Source of the DNA: Brevibacillus brevis
Lineage (GTDB): Bacteria > Bacillota > Bacilli > Brevibacillales > Brevibacillaceae
NCBI RefSeq assembly: GCF_900637055.1
Contig: NZ_LR134338.1
Coordinates: 1,744,001 to 1,808,000, forward strand
Length of the DNA: 64,000 bases
Reading direction: 5' to 3'
Shown here: in pieces, positions 26,846-35,081 of the stretch
How the letters are laid out: each line of letters starts with the position of its first letter
Position numbering within the stretch: position 1 is the first letter of the stretch
Position numbers and translations under genes: made by a program
The notes under the pieces: generated by a model
Databases searched by the model: none
Seen by the model: only the letters and a program-made list of their open reading frames with translations
What the model was told of the DNA's origin: nothing

Positions 26846-26923
26846 GAAGGTTTGCTTCATTCAGTATTTATGATACACTTTCTTAATGTAAGTACATATC
26901 AGCGTTAGACGGGAGGAGATCCA

Positions 26924-27748
26924 ATGGCAACACATATCACAGATCATTCCGTTTTGAACAACGGGGTGAAGATGCCCTGGCTGGGTCTGGGTGTCTGGAA
27001 GGCAAAAGACGGAAACGAAACGTTGGCCGTCCGTTCCGCGATTGAGGCGGGGTATCGCAGTATAGACACGGCAGCTATCTACGGCAACGAAGCCGGCGTA
27101 GGCGAAGGAATACGTCAAGCCGGGATTGATCGCGATCAATTGTTCATCACGACCAAGGTATGGAATGCGGATCAAGGCTACGAGTCAACGCTGAAGGCTT
27201 TTGATGAAAGTATGAAAAAATTGGGGATCGATACGCTCGATTTGTATCTGATTCACTGGCCCGTAAAAGGTAAGTATGTAGATACATGGAGGGCCTTGGA
27301 GAAGCTGTACCGCGATGGATATGTGCGTGCGATTGGCGTCAGTAATTTTCATAGCCACCACCTCGAGGATTTGCGCCAACATAGCGAGATCATTCCGGTT
27401 GTCAACCAAGTCGAGTATCATCCATTGCTTACCCAAAAAGAATTACATGCGTATTGCAAAGAGCACCAAATTCAACTAGAAGCATGGAGCCCGTTGATGC
27501 AAGGAAATCTCGATCATCCTCTCTTGGTAGAATTGGGACAAAAATATGGCAAGTCTCCTGCACAAATTGTGCTTCGCTGGGATTTGGAAAACCAAGTGGT
27601 CACGATTCCGAAGTCGATCACACCAGAGCGGATTCGCCAGAACGCAGATGTTTTTGACTTCTCTCTACGTGCTGAGGATGTAGAAAAAATCAATGCCTTG
27701 AATGACAACAAGCGTTTTGGGCCGGACCCGGACAATTTTGATTTTTAA
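26924..27748 (+). CDS. Aldo/keto reductase (2,5-diketogluconate/methylglyoxal reductase type)
   Basis: A 274-residue NADPH-dependent reductase of aldehydes and ketones. The catalytic tetrad is visible: D48 in RSIDTA, Y53 in AIYGNE, K78 in ITTKVW and H111 in LIHWP. GVSNFHSHHL and the C-terminal IPKSITPERIRQN (cofactor-phosphate binding) are also present. Length and motifs match the family. The gene is probably a separate transcription unit ending at the hairpin at 27769-27803. It has no evident link to the injection system. Confidence 0.93.
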   Translation: MATHITDHSVLNNGVKMPWLGLGVWKAKDGNETLAVRSAIEAGYRSIDTAAIYGNEAGVGEGIRQAGIDRDQLFITTKVWNADQGYESTLKAFDESMKKLGIDTLDLYLIHWPVKGKYVDTWRALEKLYRDGYVRAIGVSNFHSHHLEDLRQHSEIIPVVNQVEYHPLLTQKELHAYCKEHQIQLEAWSPLMQGNLDHPLLVELGQKYGKSPAQIVLRWDLENQVVTIPKSITPERIRQNADVFDFSLRAEDVEKINALNDNKRFGPDPDNFDF

Positions 27749-27768
27749 AGGGACAATCACATCAGATC

Positions 27769-27803
27769 AAAGGGGAGCCGCGACAAAACGGTTCCCCTTT
27801 TTC
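27769..27803 (+). terminator. Intrinsic terminator after the aldo/keto reductase
   Basis: The hairpin pairs AGGGGAGCCG with CGGTTCCCCT (two G-T pairs), followed by a T-rich tail. It also lies at the 3' end of the converging YheC/D remnant. Confidence 0.8.
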
Positions 27804-28355
27804 TTATACGTGCCTTCGATAGGCACATATGCTGTTGTACATCGATTTGTCGGCAAGCTTCAGGAACAGGGTAATGTCTGGTCGCAGATTGGCTTCAATA
27901 ATCCGCTTCTTTTGACATTGGTGATGATATAGCTTCTGCCTGCTACTTTTGCAAGCATTCCGGTGACGACCCAGGGAGAGCCTGATCTTCTTTGGACCAT
28001 CACTCTTACATCGAACAAGGAACCATTGACCTGTGCCAGTGAGATCCCGCGCTGAATCAGGTAAGGGGTAGTTATTTTTCTGCGCAAATACCTGTACGTC
28101 TCCAACTTGCCACGCAACGTGTGATGTGAAGGTCCGCGCTGGACGCGGTAACGGCTCTTGGCTTTCCGTGTGACGAGCATGACGCCAGCACCACCACTTC
28201 CTGCTGCTGGTTTGACGATCACCTTTTTGTATTGATCCAGAAAAGCAGACAAAGACTGCTTAGAAAAACGACGTGTTCGGGGTAAGGCCGAGACCAGCGA
28301 AGAGCTTGCCCGGAGCACGCTATACTTGGTTAGTTTGGATTCACTCTTTACTATG
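27804..28355 (-). pseudogene. Broken YheC/YheD-family (ATP-grasp, spore-associated) gene
   Basis: Reading leftwards, SKLTKYSVLRASSSL, LPRTRRFSKQSLSAFLDQYK, VIVKPAAGSGGAGV and SLFDVRVMVQ match the YheC/YheD family up to AKVAGRSYIITNV. Directly after ITNV the frame runs out (KRSGLLKPIC..., stop at 27860). Another frame resumes with IIEANLRPDITLFLKLADKS and ends at 27804. In intact relatives several dozen residues lie between these two motifs. The simplest explanation is an internal deletion that also shifted the frame. No good start codon precedes SKLTKY; the first usable one is a GTG at 28318. The product is very unlikely to work. An apparently intact relative sits at 60197-61291. Confidence 0.75.
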
Positions 28356-28409
28356 CTTTATTTTTTCGTATACTGAAAAGTAGCATATTCGTTTCATCAG
28401 ACGAAACGA
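28347..28409 (+). promoter_or_regulatory. Promoter and inverted-repeat operator of the IclR gene
   Basis: TTTACT (28347-28352) and TATACT (28369-28374) are spaced by 16 nt. Just downstream, TCGTTTC (28389-28395) and GAAACGA (28403-28409) form a perfect 7-bp inverted repeat with a 7-nt centre. Its place over the transcription start suggests autorepression by the IclR protein encoded next, which is an inference. Confidence 0.6.
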
Positions 28410-28443
28410 TCGGAACAAAGTAGGAAGCAGGTGTCAAACACTT

Positions 28444-29190
28444 ATGGAAGAAGAACAAAAAGCAAACGTTCGAGCAGTCGATCGGGCTTTGGATATCCTG
28501 CTCTGTTTTACGGACGCAACGGATCTGGGCCTAAGTGAGATAGCGAGTCGACTCTCCTTGCATAAAAGTACCGTGCATCGTTTGCTGGCAACGCTGGAGA
28601 ACAAAGGGTTTCTGATACGAGATGTTCAGACGGAGAAGTATCGACTTGGGTTTCGGGTTTGGGAGTTATCCGCCAATTTGTCGCAAAACGATGATCCTGC
28701 GACATTGCTGCTGCCGGAGATGGAGCGATTGCGGGATTTGGTGGAGGAAACGATCAGTCTGTACGTGCGGGATGGAAACGAGCGGATTCGCGTACAGGCA
28801 GTCCAGAGCAAGCAGCCGATTCGCAGGGTGGCGCCAATCGGAGCGCGTATGCCACTAGCGGTGGGGGCATCCAGCAAAGTACTTGTTGCATATGCAGAGC
28901 CTTTCATTTTGCAGGAAGTCATCAGCGACCCGAATTGGCCTGACTATGTGAACAAGGAGTCTTTTATTGAGCAATTGGATCAAATCAGGAAGCAAGGCTT
29001 CGCGACTAGTGTGGAGGAGAGGGAGCTGGGGACGGCAGCTGTAGCCGTCCCGATATTCAACCGCAACGGACAATTGGTAGCGTCTATTGCGGCGTCGGGT
29101 CCTTCCAACCGCCTGACTCCTGAAAAAATGAGCCAATATGCGCCTTACATCATGGAAGCAGCCTATCGGATGGGGAAAATGATGAAATAA
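28444..29190 (+). CDS. IclR-family transcriptional regulator
   Basis: A 248-residue regulator. Residues about 10-70 form the winged helix-turn-helix (NVRAVDRALDILLCF, LSEIASRLSLHKSTVHRLLA, ENKGFLIRD). The rest is the IclR ligand-binding domain, with a small-molecule pocket region (VGASSKVLVAYAEP, GFATSVEERELGTAAVAVPI). Such proteins usually control catabolism of aromatic or carboxylic acids. No adjacent catabolic operon is visible, so the target is unknown. An inverted repeat in its own promoter suggests autoregulation. Confidence 0.92.
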   Translation: MEEEQKANVRAVDRALDILLCFTDATDLGLSEIASRLSLHKSTVHRLLATLENKGFLIRDVQTEKYRLGFRVWELSANLSQNDDPATLLLPEMERLRDLVEETISLYVRDGNERIRVQAVQSKQPIRRVAPIGARMPLAVGASSKVLVAYAEPFILQEVISDPNWPDYVNKESFIEQLDQIRKQGFATSVEERELGTAAVAVPIFNRNGQLVASIAASGPSNRLTPEKMSQYAPYIMEAAYRMGKMMK

Positions 29191-29195
29191 CCAAG

Positions 29196-29238
29196 AAGCC
29201 AGTCGACACGACAATAAAGTGTCAGACTGGCTTTGTTT
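29196..29238 (+). terminator. Intrinsic terminator after the IclR gene
   Basis: AAGCCAGTC-GACAC pairs with GTGTC-A-GACTGGCTT (one bulged base), followed by TGTTTGT. Confidence 0.75.
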
Positions 29239-29524
29239 GTGGAGGACCGAACTTACGTTACCTCACCGATCATATACGATTGCTTCCCTTCTCCCCCATT
29301 CAAGCTTAGCAATCTTACTCATTTTATTTGCCGTGATTTGATTAAAGTTCTGTTCTTATTTTCACATTGGTGAGGATGTAGAAATTAAATTCAATGTAGG
29401 TAAACGACATGAGATAGGAGTATACTATCATAAATGGTAAGAAAAACCGCGACTGAGGGAATTGTCTAACTTACGAGCTGAGTGATCGGCTTCTGCGCTA
29501 CTTTAGGGAGAGGAGACACTTTCA
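29239..29524. other. Intergenic region before the small membrane protein gene
   Basis: About 290 bp between the IclR terminator and the next gene. A TATACT at about 29421-29426 could be a -10, but no convincing -35 is seen at the right distance. No small open frame with a ribosome site and no RNA motif were recognised. Confidence 0.4.
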
Positions 29525-29932
29525 ATGATCAGGTCTATCTTTATTCTTGTAAAATTGTTCGGAACATTTCTGCTAGGCCTTCTACTTTATGCTAGTTTTT
29601 ATCTGCTTCAGGATGCGGTTTCGTATCGTCTGGATGGTGGCATGCTTCTCGGGGGCATCGTATTGTTTCTCTTTTCCACTTCTGTTCTTCTGCTTATGTG
29701 GGTTCCGAATGAGAAAAAACGGTTTAAAAAGCTTCTCGGCTTTTTGGAGAATTCAGGTATGTTCCTTTTTTTTCTTTTTACTACGATCTTGATGGGAGCG
29801 GGCACGTATCTGGCCGTAAAAGAAGAATCCTACGGACTCGCTGCAGGCGCGGCTGTCTTGTTTTTGGGTTCCGCCGTGTTTTTGGTCGTGGCTCTATGCA
29901 GCATGTTTGGCGTAAGAGATCGTTCTTCGTAA
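29525..29932 (+). CDS. Small integral membrane protein, unknown function
   Basis: A 135-residue protein with four hydrophobic segments: about 5-28 (FILVKLFGTFLLGLLLYASF), 38-58 (GGMLLGGIVLFLFSTSVLLL), 75-96 (GMFLFFLFTTILMGAGTYLA) and 103-128 (GLAAGAAVLFLGSAVFLVVA). A charged loop (NEKKRFKKLLGF) sits between the second and third. It has no recognised family. GGGAGAGGAG precedes the ATG and a terminator follows, so it is monocistronic. Confidence 0.75.
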   Translation: MIRSIFILVKLFGTFLLGLLLYASFYLLQDAVSYRLDGGMLLGGIVLFLFSTSVLLLMWVPNEKKRFKKLLGFLENSGMFLFFLFTTILMGAGTYLAVKEESYGLAAGAAVLFLGSAVFLVVALCSMFGVRDRSS

Positions 29933-29972
29933 CATTCATGATGGACTTTCCCAACACTACTGCCGTATCGCC

Positions 29973-30008
29973 AGCACACCTTATCAAAAGAGGATGTGCT
30001 GTTTTTTT
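29973..30008 (+). terminator. Intrinsic terminator after the membrane protein gene
   Basis: AGCACA (29973) pairs with TGTGCT (29995-30000), with an additional CC/GG pair inside, followed by seven T residues. Confidence 0.7.
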
Positions 30009-30052
30009 ACTCAAATAAAAAACTTTACTCAAGTTAATTTATATACTATGAT
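30006..30052 (+). promoter_or_regulatory. Promoter of the TetR gene with a 9-bp direct repeat
   Basis: TTTACT (30024-30029) and TATGAT (30047-30052) are spaced by 17 nt. TTTACTCAA occurs twice, at 30006-30014 and 30024-30032, the second copy covering the -35. The first copy also overlaps the T-tract of the upstream terminator. The repeats may be a regulator site, but TetR operators are usually inverted repeats. Confidence 0.55.
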
Positions 30053-30087
30053 AAACGCAAGCGGAAATATGGAAAAAGGAGTACAAG

Positions 30088-30720
30088 ATGGCAGAAGCAT
30101 TATCGTTACGTGAGAAAAAGAAAGCAAAAACCAAATTCGCCCTACTGGACGCTGCCTTGGAGCTGATAGGAGACGGGAGCTTCCGCAATGTACTGGTAGA
30201 TGATATTTGCGAACGAGCAGAGGTGTCGAAGGTCACATTCTTTAAATTTTTCCCGCAAAAGGAAGAACTCTTGATTTATTACATGAGTATATGGCAAGCA
30301 GAGTGCTTCGTTGAGTTGCGGAGTACGGGCAAGAGAGGTTGGGAAGCCGTTCGGCATATTTTTGCCAAGGTTACGCGCGATAGCGAGAAGCAGCCTGGGA
30401 TCATGCTCAGCCTTATCAGCTTTTTAGCCGAGCAAAAAATGCACCCGTGTGTACCGCTTTTATCTGATGCTGAATTGTATTTGCGCTTCCCTGAGCATGA
30501 GGAGAGAGAAGCCATTAGAGCTACTGGTCTGCATCAACTGTTCCAAAAGTGCGTGCAAGAAGCAGCCGAAGACGGTCAGCTTGCCCTTCACCTGTCGGAG
30601 GAGGAAGCCGTTATTTTGTTATTCTCGATGTTTTACGGAGCCTATCTGACGGCACATTTGTTTCATGTGTCTGATTATATGGCGTGTTACGAATTGCACC
30701 TCAAATCATTGATAAGGTAG
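30088..30720 (+). CDS. TetR-family transcriptional regulator
   Basis: A 210-residue regulator. The helix-turn-helix is at about 10-60: AKTKFALLDAALELIGDGSF, VDDICERAEVSKVTFFKFFP, KEELLIYY. The C-terminal part is a helical ligand domain. The DUF4188 gene starts 9 nt after the stop, so the regulator most likely controls its own operon in response to a small molecule. The family cannot be narrowed further from the sequence. Confidence 0.92.
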   Translation: MAEALSLREKKKAKTKFALLDAALELIGDGSFRNVLVDDICERAEVSKVTFFKFFPQKEELLIYYMSIWQAECFVELRSTGKRGWEAVRHIFAKVTRDSEKQPGIMLSLISFLAEQKMHPCVPLLSDAELYLRFPEHEEREAIRATGLHQLFQKCVQEAAEDGQLALHLSEEEAVILLFSMFYGAYLTAHLFHVSDYMACYELHLKSLIR

Positions 30721-30729
30721 GGGAGTCGG

Positions 30730-31233
30730 ATGGCAAAAGTAGTTCCGGGGCGTTTTACAGCTCAAGTGGAAGGACCTTTCGTCGTGTTTATCATCGGGAT
30801 GCGAATCAACCGTATGCTTGCCGTTCACAAGTGGATGCCAGTAGCTAACGCTATGGGAGGCATGATGCGAGAATTGTACCAGCACCCGGAGCTCGGACTG
30901 TTGGGTCACACTTCGCATTTTAATCTGCGTGAAATCACTCAAATCCAGTACTGGCGATCCTATGAGCATCTGGAAAAATACGCGAGAAAAAGCCACAATC
31001 ATCTGAGCGCGTGGAGGAAGTTCAACCAAGCAGTAGGAACGGATGGAACGGTTGGGATTTTTCACGAGACGTACTTGGTCGATGCGGGAAAATACGAATG
31101 TCTTTACGGAAATATGCCTGTCTGGGGATTGGCCAAGGCGGGTGAGCATCTGCCGGCAGTCGGAAAAAGAGAGACGGCACGCCGCCGTTTGGGCGGTGAG
31201 AACGAGCCAGCGGTTCCTACTCCTACACCTTGA
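30730..31233 (+). CDS. DUF4188 domain protein (monooxygenase-like fold)
   Basis: A 167-residue protein: VPGRFTAQVEGPFVVFIIGM, RINRMLAVHKWMPVANAMGG, then QYWRSYEHLEKYAR and HETYLV. These features fit DUF4188, whose dimeric alpha/beta-barrel fold resembles small heme-degrading or antibiotic-biosynthesis monooxygenases. Activity is unproven for the family. Genes of this kind commonly pair with a TetR regulator, as here. The C-terminus is Arg/Pro-rich and probably disordered. Confidence 0.85.
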   Translation: MAKVVPGRFTAQVEGPFVVFIIGMRINRMLAVHKWMPVANAMGGMMRELYQHPELGLLGHTSHFNLREITQIQYWRSYEHLEKYARKSHNHLSAWRKFNQAVGTDGTVGIFHETYLVDAGKYECLYGNMPVWGLAKAGEHLPAVGKRETARRRLGGENEPAVPTPTP

Positions 31234-31274
31234 TCGATTGACGTCCAAGTCAATCAGGAATTTTTCCTAAACCG

Positions 31275-31301
31275 TGTCACAAAAAAAAGCCCTCTAAAGA
31301 C
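31275..31301 (+). promoter_or_regulatory. ECF41-type promoter upstream of the first FAD oxidoreductase
   Basis: TGTCACA (31275-31281), a 16-nt spacer and AGAC (31298-31301) lie about 30 nt before the start at 31332. The published ECF41 consensus is TGTCACA-N16-CGTC. The same arrangement precedes the paralogue at 34893. Confidence 0.6.
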
Positions 31302-31331
31302 TTATGTGTAAATCGATTGGAGGGATTAAAA

Positions 31332-32663
31332 ATGGAAAAGTGGGATGTTGCCGTTATCGGCGGAGGAATGAGCGGTTGGGTTGCCGCTGCGTATGCAGTG
31401 AAAGCTGGACAGCGGGTGATGCTAGCTGAAAAAGCGAGGATGTTTGGCGGCAGGGCCCTGACGGTTCATAAAAATGGAGTGTTCCTTAGTCTGGGCGCGC
31501 ATGCGATTTACAGAGATGGTGAATGCTTTCGTATCCTCAATGAGCTTGGCGCAACACCAGATGGCAACGTACCGGCGATGGCTGGTCATATGCTACGAGA
31601 GAAACAGCTCTATGACTTGCCCGGCTCTCCCCTTTCGCTTATGACATCACGTTTGCTTTCGATCAGGGGCAAAGTAGAGCTGGCTCGCATGATGATGTCC
31701 CTAAAAAAGCTGGACAAACGAAACCTCCCACAAGGCTCGCTGAAGGAATGGGCGGAACGATCCATCCGCGAACCGGAGGTCAGACACATGATCTACGCCT
31801 TGTGCCGTACGGCCACCTTTGCACATAGGCCCGAGATTCAATCGGCTGGGCCGGCACTGCGACAAGTGAATCATGTCCTTAATGGCGGAGCATTGTATGT
31901 GAACGGTGGATGGAGTTCCATTATAGAGCGGCTGCGCCAAACAGCGATGAAGGCGGGTGTACGGACCGAGACGGGGAAAGCTGTGGTTAGCGTCACTCGG
32001 CAAACGTCGGCCCAACCAGATTCAGTAGAAAGCTTCTACGAAATCCGGTTCGCGGACGGTGAGGTACGTTATGCAAATGCAGTCATTTTGGCCGTCCCCC
32101 CGACCGAATGCTACAAAATCGTTAGCGGCTCCGAGAAGACAGCTCTCGAAAGATGGTGTCGGCAAGCGCGACCAGTCACGACAGCCTGTCTTGATCTCGG
32201 GATGCGAAGGCTACCTAATCCAAAAGTACAGTTTGTCATGGGGCTTGATTCTCCTTTTCTATTTAGCAATCAGTCGAGAGCGGCGAAACTTAGCGATAAT
32301 GGTGAGCTTGCGGTTCATATCCTGAAATATCACGGTTCTTCGCAGCCTGACGCTGAGCAGGATAAAGCCGATCTGGAGCGAATGATGGATATTTTACAGC
32401 CAGGATGGAGGAAGGAATTGCAAGCGACTCAATATTTACCGCATATAACGGTTGTTCACGACTATGCTCACACTGAACGCATGGAAGCGCCCGGTCCTGC
32501 TGTCCCCGAGTTGCCAAATCTTTATATCGCTGGCGATTGGGCCGGACATGGCGAACTGCTTGTGGATGCCGCGGCGGCCAGCGCCAAGCGCGCCGTTGTT
32601 GAATTACTAAACCGATCAATGCCGAAACAAGGGGAGTACCATGAATATCGCAGAACAATATGA
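31332..32663 (+). CDS. FAD-dependent oxidoreductase, phytoene-desaturase-like (paralogue 1)
   Basis: A protein of 443 residues from ATG 31332 (GGAGGG 7 nt upstream). The N-terminal Rossmann motif VAVIGGGMSGW binds FAD, followed by AEKARMFGGRA. The C-terminal LYIAGDWAGHGELLVDAAAA is the usual closing FAD motif of amine-oxidase/phytoene-desaturase-type enzymes. The substrate is unknown. The stop overlaps the start of the ECF41 sigma gene by 23 nt, so the two are translated together. A close paralogue lies on the other side of the sigma gene in opposite orientation. An ECF41-type promoter precedes it. Confidence 0.88.
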   Translation: MEKWDVAVIGGGMSGWVAAAYAVKAGQRVMLAEKARMFGGRALTVHKNGVFLSLGAHAIYRDGECFRILNELGATPDGNVPAMAGHMLREKQLYDLPGSPLSLMTSRLLSIRGKVELARMMMSLKKLDKRNLPQGSLKEWAERSIREPEVRHMIYALCRTATFAHRPEIQSAGPALRQVNHVLNGGALYVNGGWSSIIERLRQTAMKAGVRTETGKAVVSVTRQTSAQPDSVESFYEIRFADGEVRYANAVILAVPPTECYKIVSGSEKTALERWCRQARPVTTACLDLGMRRLPNPKVQFVMGLDSPFLFSNQSRAAKLSDNGELAVHILKYHGSSQPDAEQDKADLERMMDILQPGWRKELQATQYLPHITVVHDYAHTERMEAPGPAVPELPNLYIAGDWAGHGELLVDAAAASAKRAVVELLNRSMPKQGEYHEYRRTI

Positions 32664-33531
32664 ATTGTATAGACCGTTGTTATTTTCGATTGCTTATCGG
32701 TTACTCGGCAGTGTATCGGATGCCGAAGATATTGTACAGGAGACGTTTGTGGCTTGGACGGAACGAGACGGCGAGAGATCCGTTACCAACACAAAATCGT
32801 ATCTTTGTCGTATTGCTTCCAATTTGTGCGCAGACCGAATTCGGAAACAGACCAAACAACGGGAAACTTATATCGGTCCGTGGCTGCCCGATCCGCTGGT
32901 CGAAGGAAGGGGTGGCCCCGAGGATATTTGCATAAGGAGAGATACGATCAGCACGGCCTATTTGCTCTTGCTGCTACAGTTAAGTGAAGTCGAACGCATC
33001 ATCTTTGTTTTGCGAGAGGCGTTCGGCTTCAGCTATGAAGAAATTGCCGATTTGACCGGCAAAAGTGTAGCCAACTGCCGACAAATCTTTCACCGGGCAA
33101 GGCGAGGCATGCCGCGCTCTACGGAAGAGGAGACCCCGACGTCAACACAAACAGCGCGTGCGCATCAGATCGTTCGGCAATTCATGCAATCGTTTGAAAG
33201 TGGTGACATCAGTCGTGTAATGGAACTGCTAACGGCGGACGTTGCACTTATCATGGATGGCGGCGGTAAGGTGAAAGCAGCGCTTAACCCGATTCTTACA
33301 ACGGAACGGGTTATTGCTTTCTTTACTGGGACGGCCAGTAAGCTTCCAGAAGGCATGGTTTATCACCATGCAACGGTTAATGGATTGCCAGGCTTCGTAT
33401 TTATGATCGGTGAAACCGTCCATTATGTCCTATCCGTAGAGCTCGAAGGTAACCGTATCTCAAGATTTTATATGACGGTGAACCCTGACAAGCTGGTCCA
33501 CCTGAACATGGCAAAGACTTCACCATTTTAG
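32641..33531 (+). CDS. ECF41-type RNA polymerase sigma factor with SnoaL-like C-terminal domain
   Basis: A 296-residue sigma factor. Sigma-2 covers about 1-75 (LLFSIAYRLLGSVSDAEDIV, QETFVAWTERD) and sigma-4 about 105-160 (LLQLSEVERIIFVLREAFGF, SYEEIADLTGKSVANCRQIF). The remaining 130 residues form an NTF2/SnoaL-like domain with DGGGK and the terminal NPDKL, both hallmarks of the ECF41 group. In that group the fused domain regulates the sigma factor instead of an anti-sigma. ECF41 genes usually neighbour an oxidoreductase, epimerase or decarboxylase. Here two FAD oxidoreductases flank it, each with a matching promoter. Confidence 0.93.
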   Translation: MNIAEQYELYRPLLFSIAYRLLGSVSDAEDIVQETFVAWTERDGERSVTNTKSYLCRIASNLCADRIRKQTKQRETYIGPWLPDPLVEGRGGPEDICIRRDTISTAYLLLLLQLSEVERIIFVLREAFGFSYEEIADLTGKSVANCRQIFHRARRGMPRSTEEETPTSTQTARAHQIVRQFMQSFESGDISRVMELLTADVALIMDGGGKVKAALNPILTTERVIAFFTGTASKLPEGMVYHHATVNGLPGFVFMIGETVHYVLSVELEGNRISRFYMTVNPDKLVHLNMAKTSPF

Positions 33532-33579
33532 ACGGCGAAGTCCGGAAGCTGCCGAAAGGATAGGGATAGATAGCCAAGA

Positions 33580-34893
33580 TCAGCTGCGCAAATCTGACCT
33601 CCCTTCCATTGAGTTATATTCACGAATGACCTCTTGTGCAGCTCGTTTCGCACTGGCAAAAACCGCGTCTACTAAAACTTCACCTCGCCCAGTCCAATCA
33701 CCGGCCACATACAACCCGTACACTTCTGGAACGGAGGGGCCATAACTTTTATCGATCCGATCGATAGAATCAAAGTCGTGAGCAACTTTGATTTTCGGCA
33801 AAAATTGACGGGCAACCTGTTCATTTCTCCATCCAGGTTGTATAAAGTCTAATGCCTCCTCCAATTGGCTTTCTTCGTTCTTTGAGTGGTCCGAGCCGAA
33901 ACCGATATCTTTGCATGCATGGATGATGACCGATCCATCCTCACTTGCATTGGAAATAACTGAGGGGGTACTAATAAAAATGGGCCGATCCAAAAAGAAA
34001 GTGAAGTACCGTTTGGGATTAGAAATGGGCAGCTTACGCAATGCAACATCTAGACAAGCGGCATAAATTGGTTTTGTACGATCCCGCCACACTTTCAGCG
34101 ATGTATGCTCCGCATTCTTAACCATCTTGAAGGTTTCGGATGGTCCTGCTGTGACGATGACATAGGAGGTTTCCAGTTTCTCGCCATCCGCAAAATAGAG
34201 TTGCCGGACTTTATCTTGATCATGGGCAATCTCTGATATACTTTTACGGTTTAAAATCGTTACACCTGTACGGATTGCTTCTTTCTGCAGATGATCAACC
34301 AGTTGCCCCCAACCATGATCGATATATAACACTTGGTTTCCTTTAAAAACAAGTTGCAATCGTCTCACTCCCGGAGCTGCCAAGAGTAGCTCCGGGTAAG
34401 GTACAAATGTATTCGTCCTGCAAACAGCGTAAATGAGCTGACGAATCATAGAATCGCGTATTTCCTGTTCGACCCATTCTCGAAAACTGATGGTGGGTAA
34501 AGCGTTTGTATCGATTCCCCTCAATCGGTTCACAAATCGAGTCAATTCCCATTTAGCCGAAGGTGACAGCAAGGGACTCTTCAAAAGGGAGAGTGGACTT
34601 CCGGGGAGTTCGAAAAGTTTGCCATCCCACACCATGCCGCCTTTTGCAGGCGCGTACGCACCTTCGACGGTGATTCCCAGCTCCTGTAGAACTTCTTCGG
34701 CAGCTCCACCTTTGTAAAGTGCATGGAGGCCAAGGTTGAGAGAAGTTCCATTCTTTTTGATCGTTGCGGCCCTTCCCCCTAACTGACTTGATTTTTCAAT
34801 CAGAACGACTGACAGACCAGCTCTTGCCAAATAAATGGAACTTGTTAATCCGGACAACCCGCCGCCGATTACTGCAACATCATATGCATCCAT
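33580..34893 (-). CDS. FAD-dependent oxidoreductase, phytoene-desaturase-like (paralogue 2)
   Basis: A protein of 437 residues starting MDAYDVAVIGGGLSGL at ATG 34893; an in-frame ATG six bases earlier is an alternative. LIEKSSQLGGRAATI and the closing LYVAGDWTGRGEVLVDAVFA mark the same enzyme type as paralogue 1, and the two align along their whole length (AKWELTRFVNRLRGID against GKVELARMMMSLKKLD). Transcription converges with the sigma gene. Its promoter TGTCACA-N16-CGAC fits ECF41, so the two enzymes probably form one regulon with the sigma factor. Confidence 0.88.
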   Translation of the reverse strand: MDAYDVAVIGGGLSGLTSSIYLARAGLSVVLIEKSSQLGGRAATIKKNGTSLNLGLHALYKGGAAEEVLQELGITVEGAYAPAKGGMVWDGKLFELPGSPLSLLKSPLLSPSAKWELTRFVNRLRGIDTNALPTISFREWVEQEIRDSMIRQLIYAVCRTNTFVPYPELLLAAPGVRRLQLVFKGNQVLYIDHGWGQLVDHLQKEAIRTGVTILNRKSISEIAHDQDKVRQLYFADGEKLETSYVIVTAGPSETFKMVKNAEHTSLKVWRDRTKPIYAACLDVALRKLPISNPKRYFTFFLDRPIFISTPSVISNASEDGSVIIHACKDIGFGSDHSKNEESQLEEALDFIQPGWRNEQVARQFLPKIKVAHDFDSIDRIDKSYGPSVPEVYGLYVAGDWTGRGEVLVDAVFASAKRAAQEVIREYNSMEGRSDLRS

Positions 34894-34924
34894 GATCATC
34901 ACCCTTTCTTATATCTATTACTAA

Positions 34925-34951
34925 GTCGTAAATAATCATCTTTTTGTGACA
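34925..34951 (-). promoter_or_regulatory. ECF41-type promoter of the second FAD oxidoreductase
   Basis: On the minus strand, TGTCACA (34951-34945) is followed by a 16-nt spacer and CGAC (34928-34925), about 30 nt before the start codon. Only the third base of the -10 departs from the published ECF41 consensus CGTC. Confidence 0.75.
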
Positions 34952-35043
34952 ACTCAAGTCTCCAAGGTGGGCAAGTATTCAAAGAACGTTCGACGCTCCG
35001 ATTCCTTGCCAGATTTATCCATAAAGCCAATGCAACTAGATAC

Positions 35044-35079
35044 AAAAAGGTCGCCCGGATCATGTGGGCGACCTTTTTT
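35044..35079 (-). terminator. Intrinsic terminator after the DUF3892 gene (symmetrical)
   Basis: AAAAAGGTCGCCC pairs perfectly with GGGCGACCTTTTT across a 9-nt loop. The A- and T-tracts make it usable in both directions. It serves the leftward DUF3892 gene and separates it from the oxidoreductase promoter. Confidence 0.88.
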
Positions 35080-35081
35080 CA

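Noticed and set aside
30006..30032. Direct repeat TTTACTCAA as a TetR operator
   Set aside because: TetR operators are usually inverted repeats, and one copy is partly made by a terminator T-tract; kept only as a note on the promoter.
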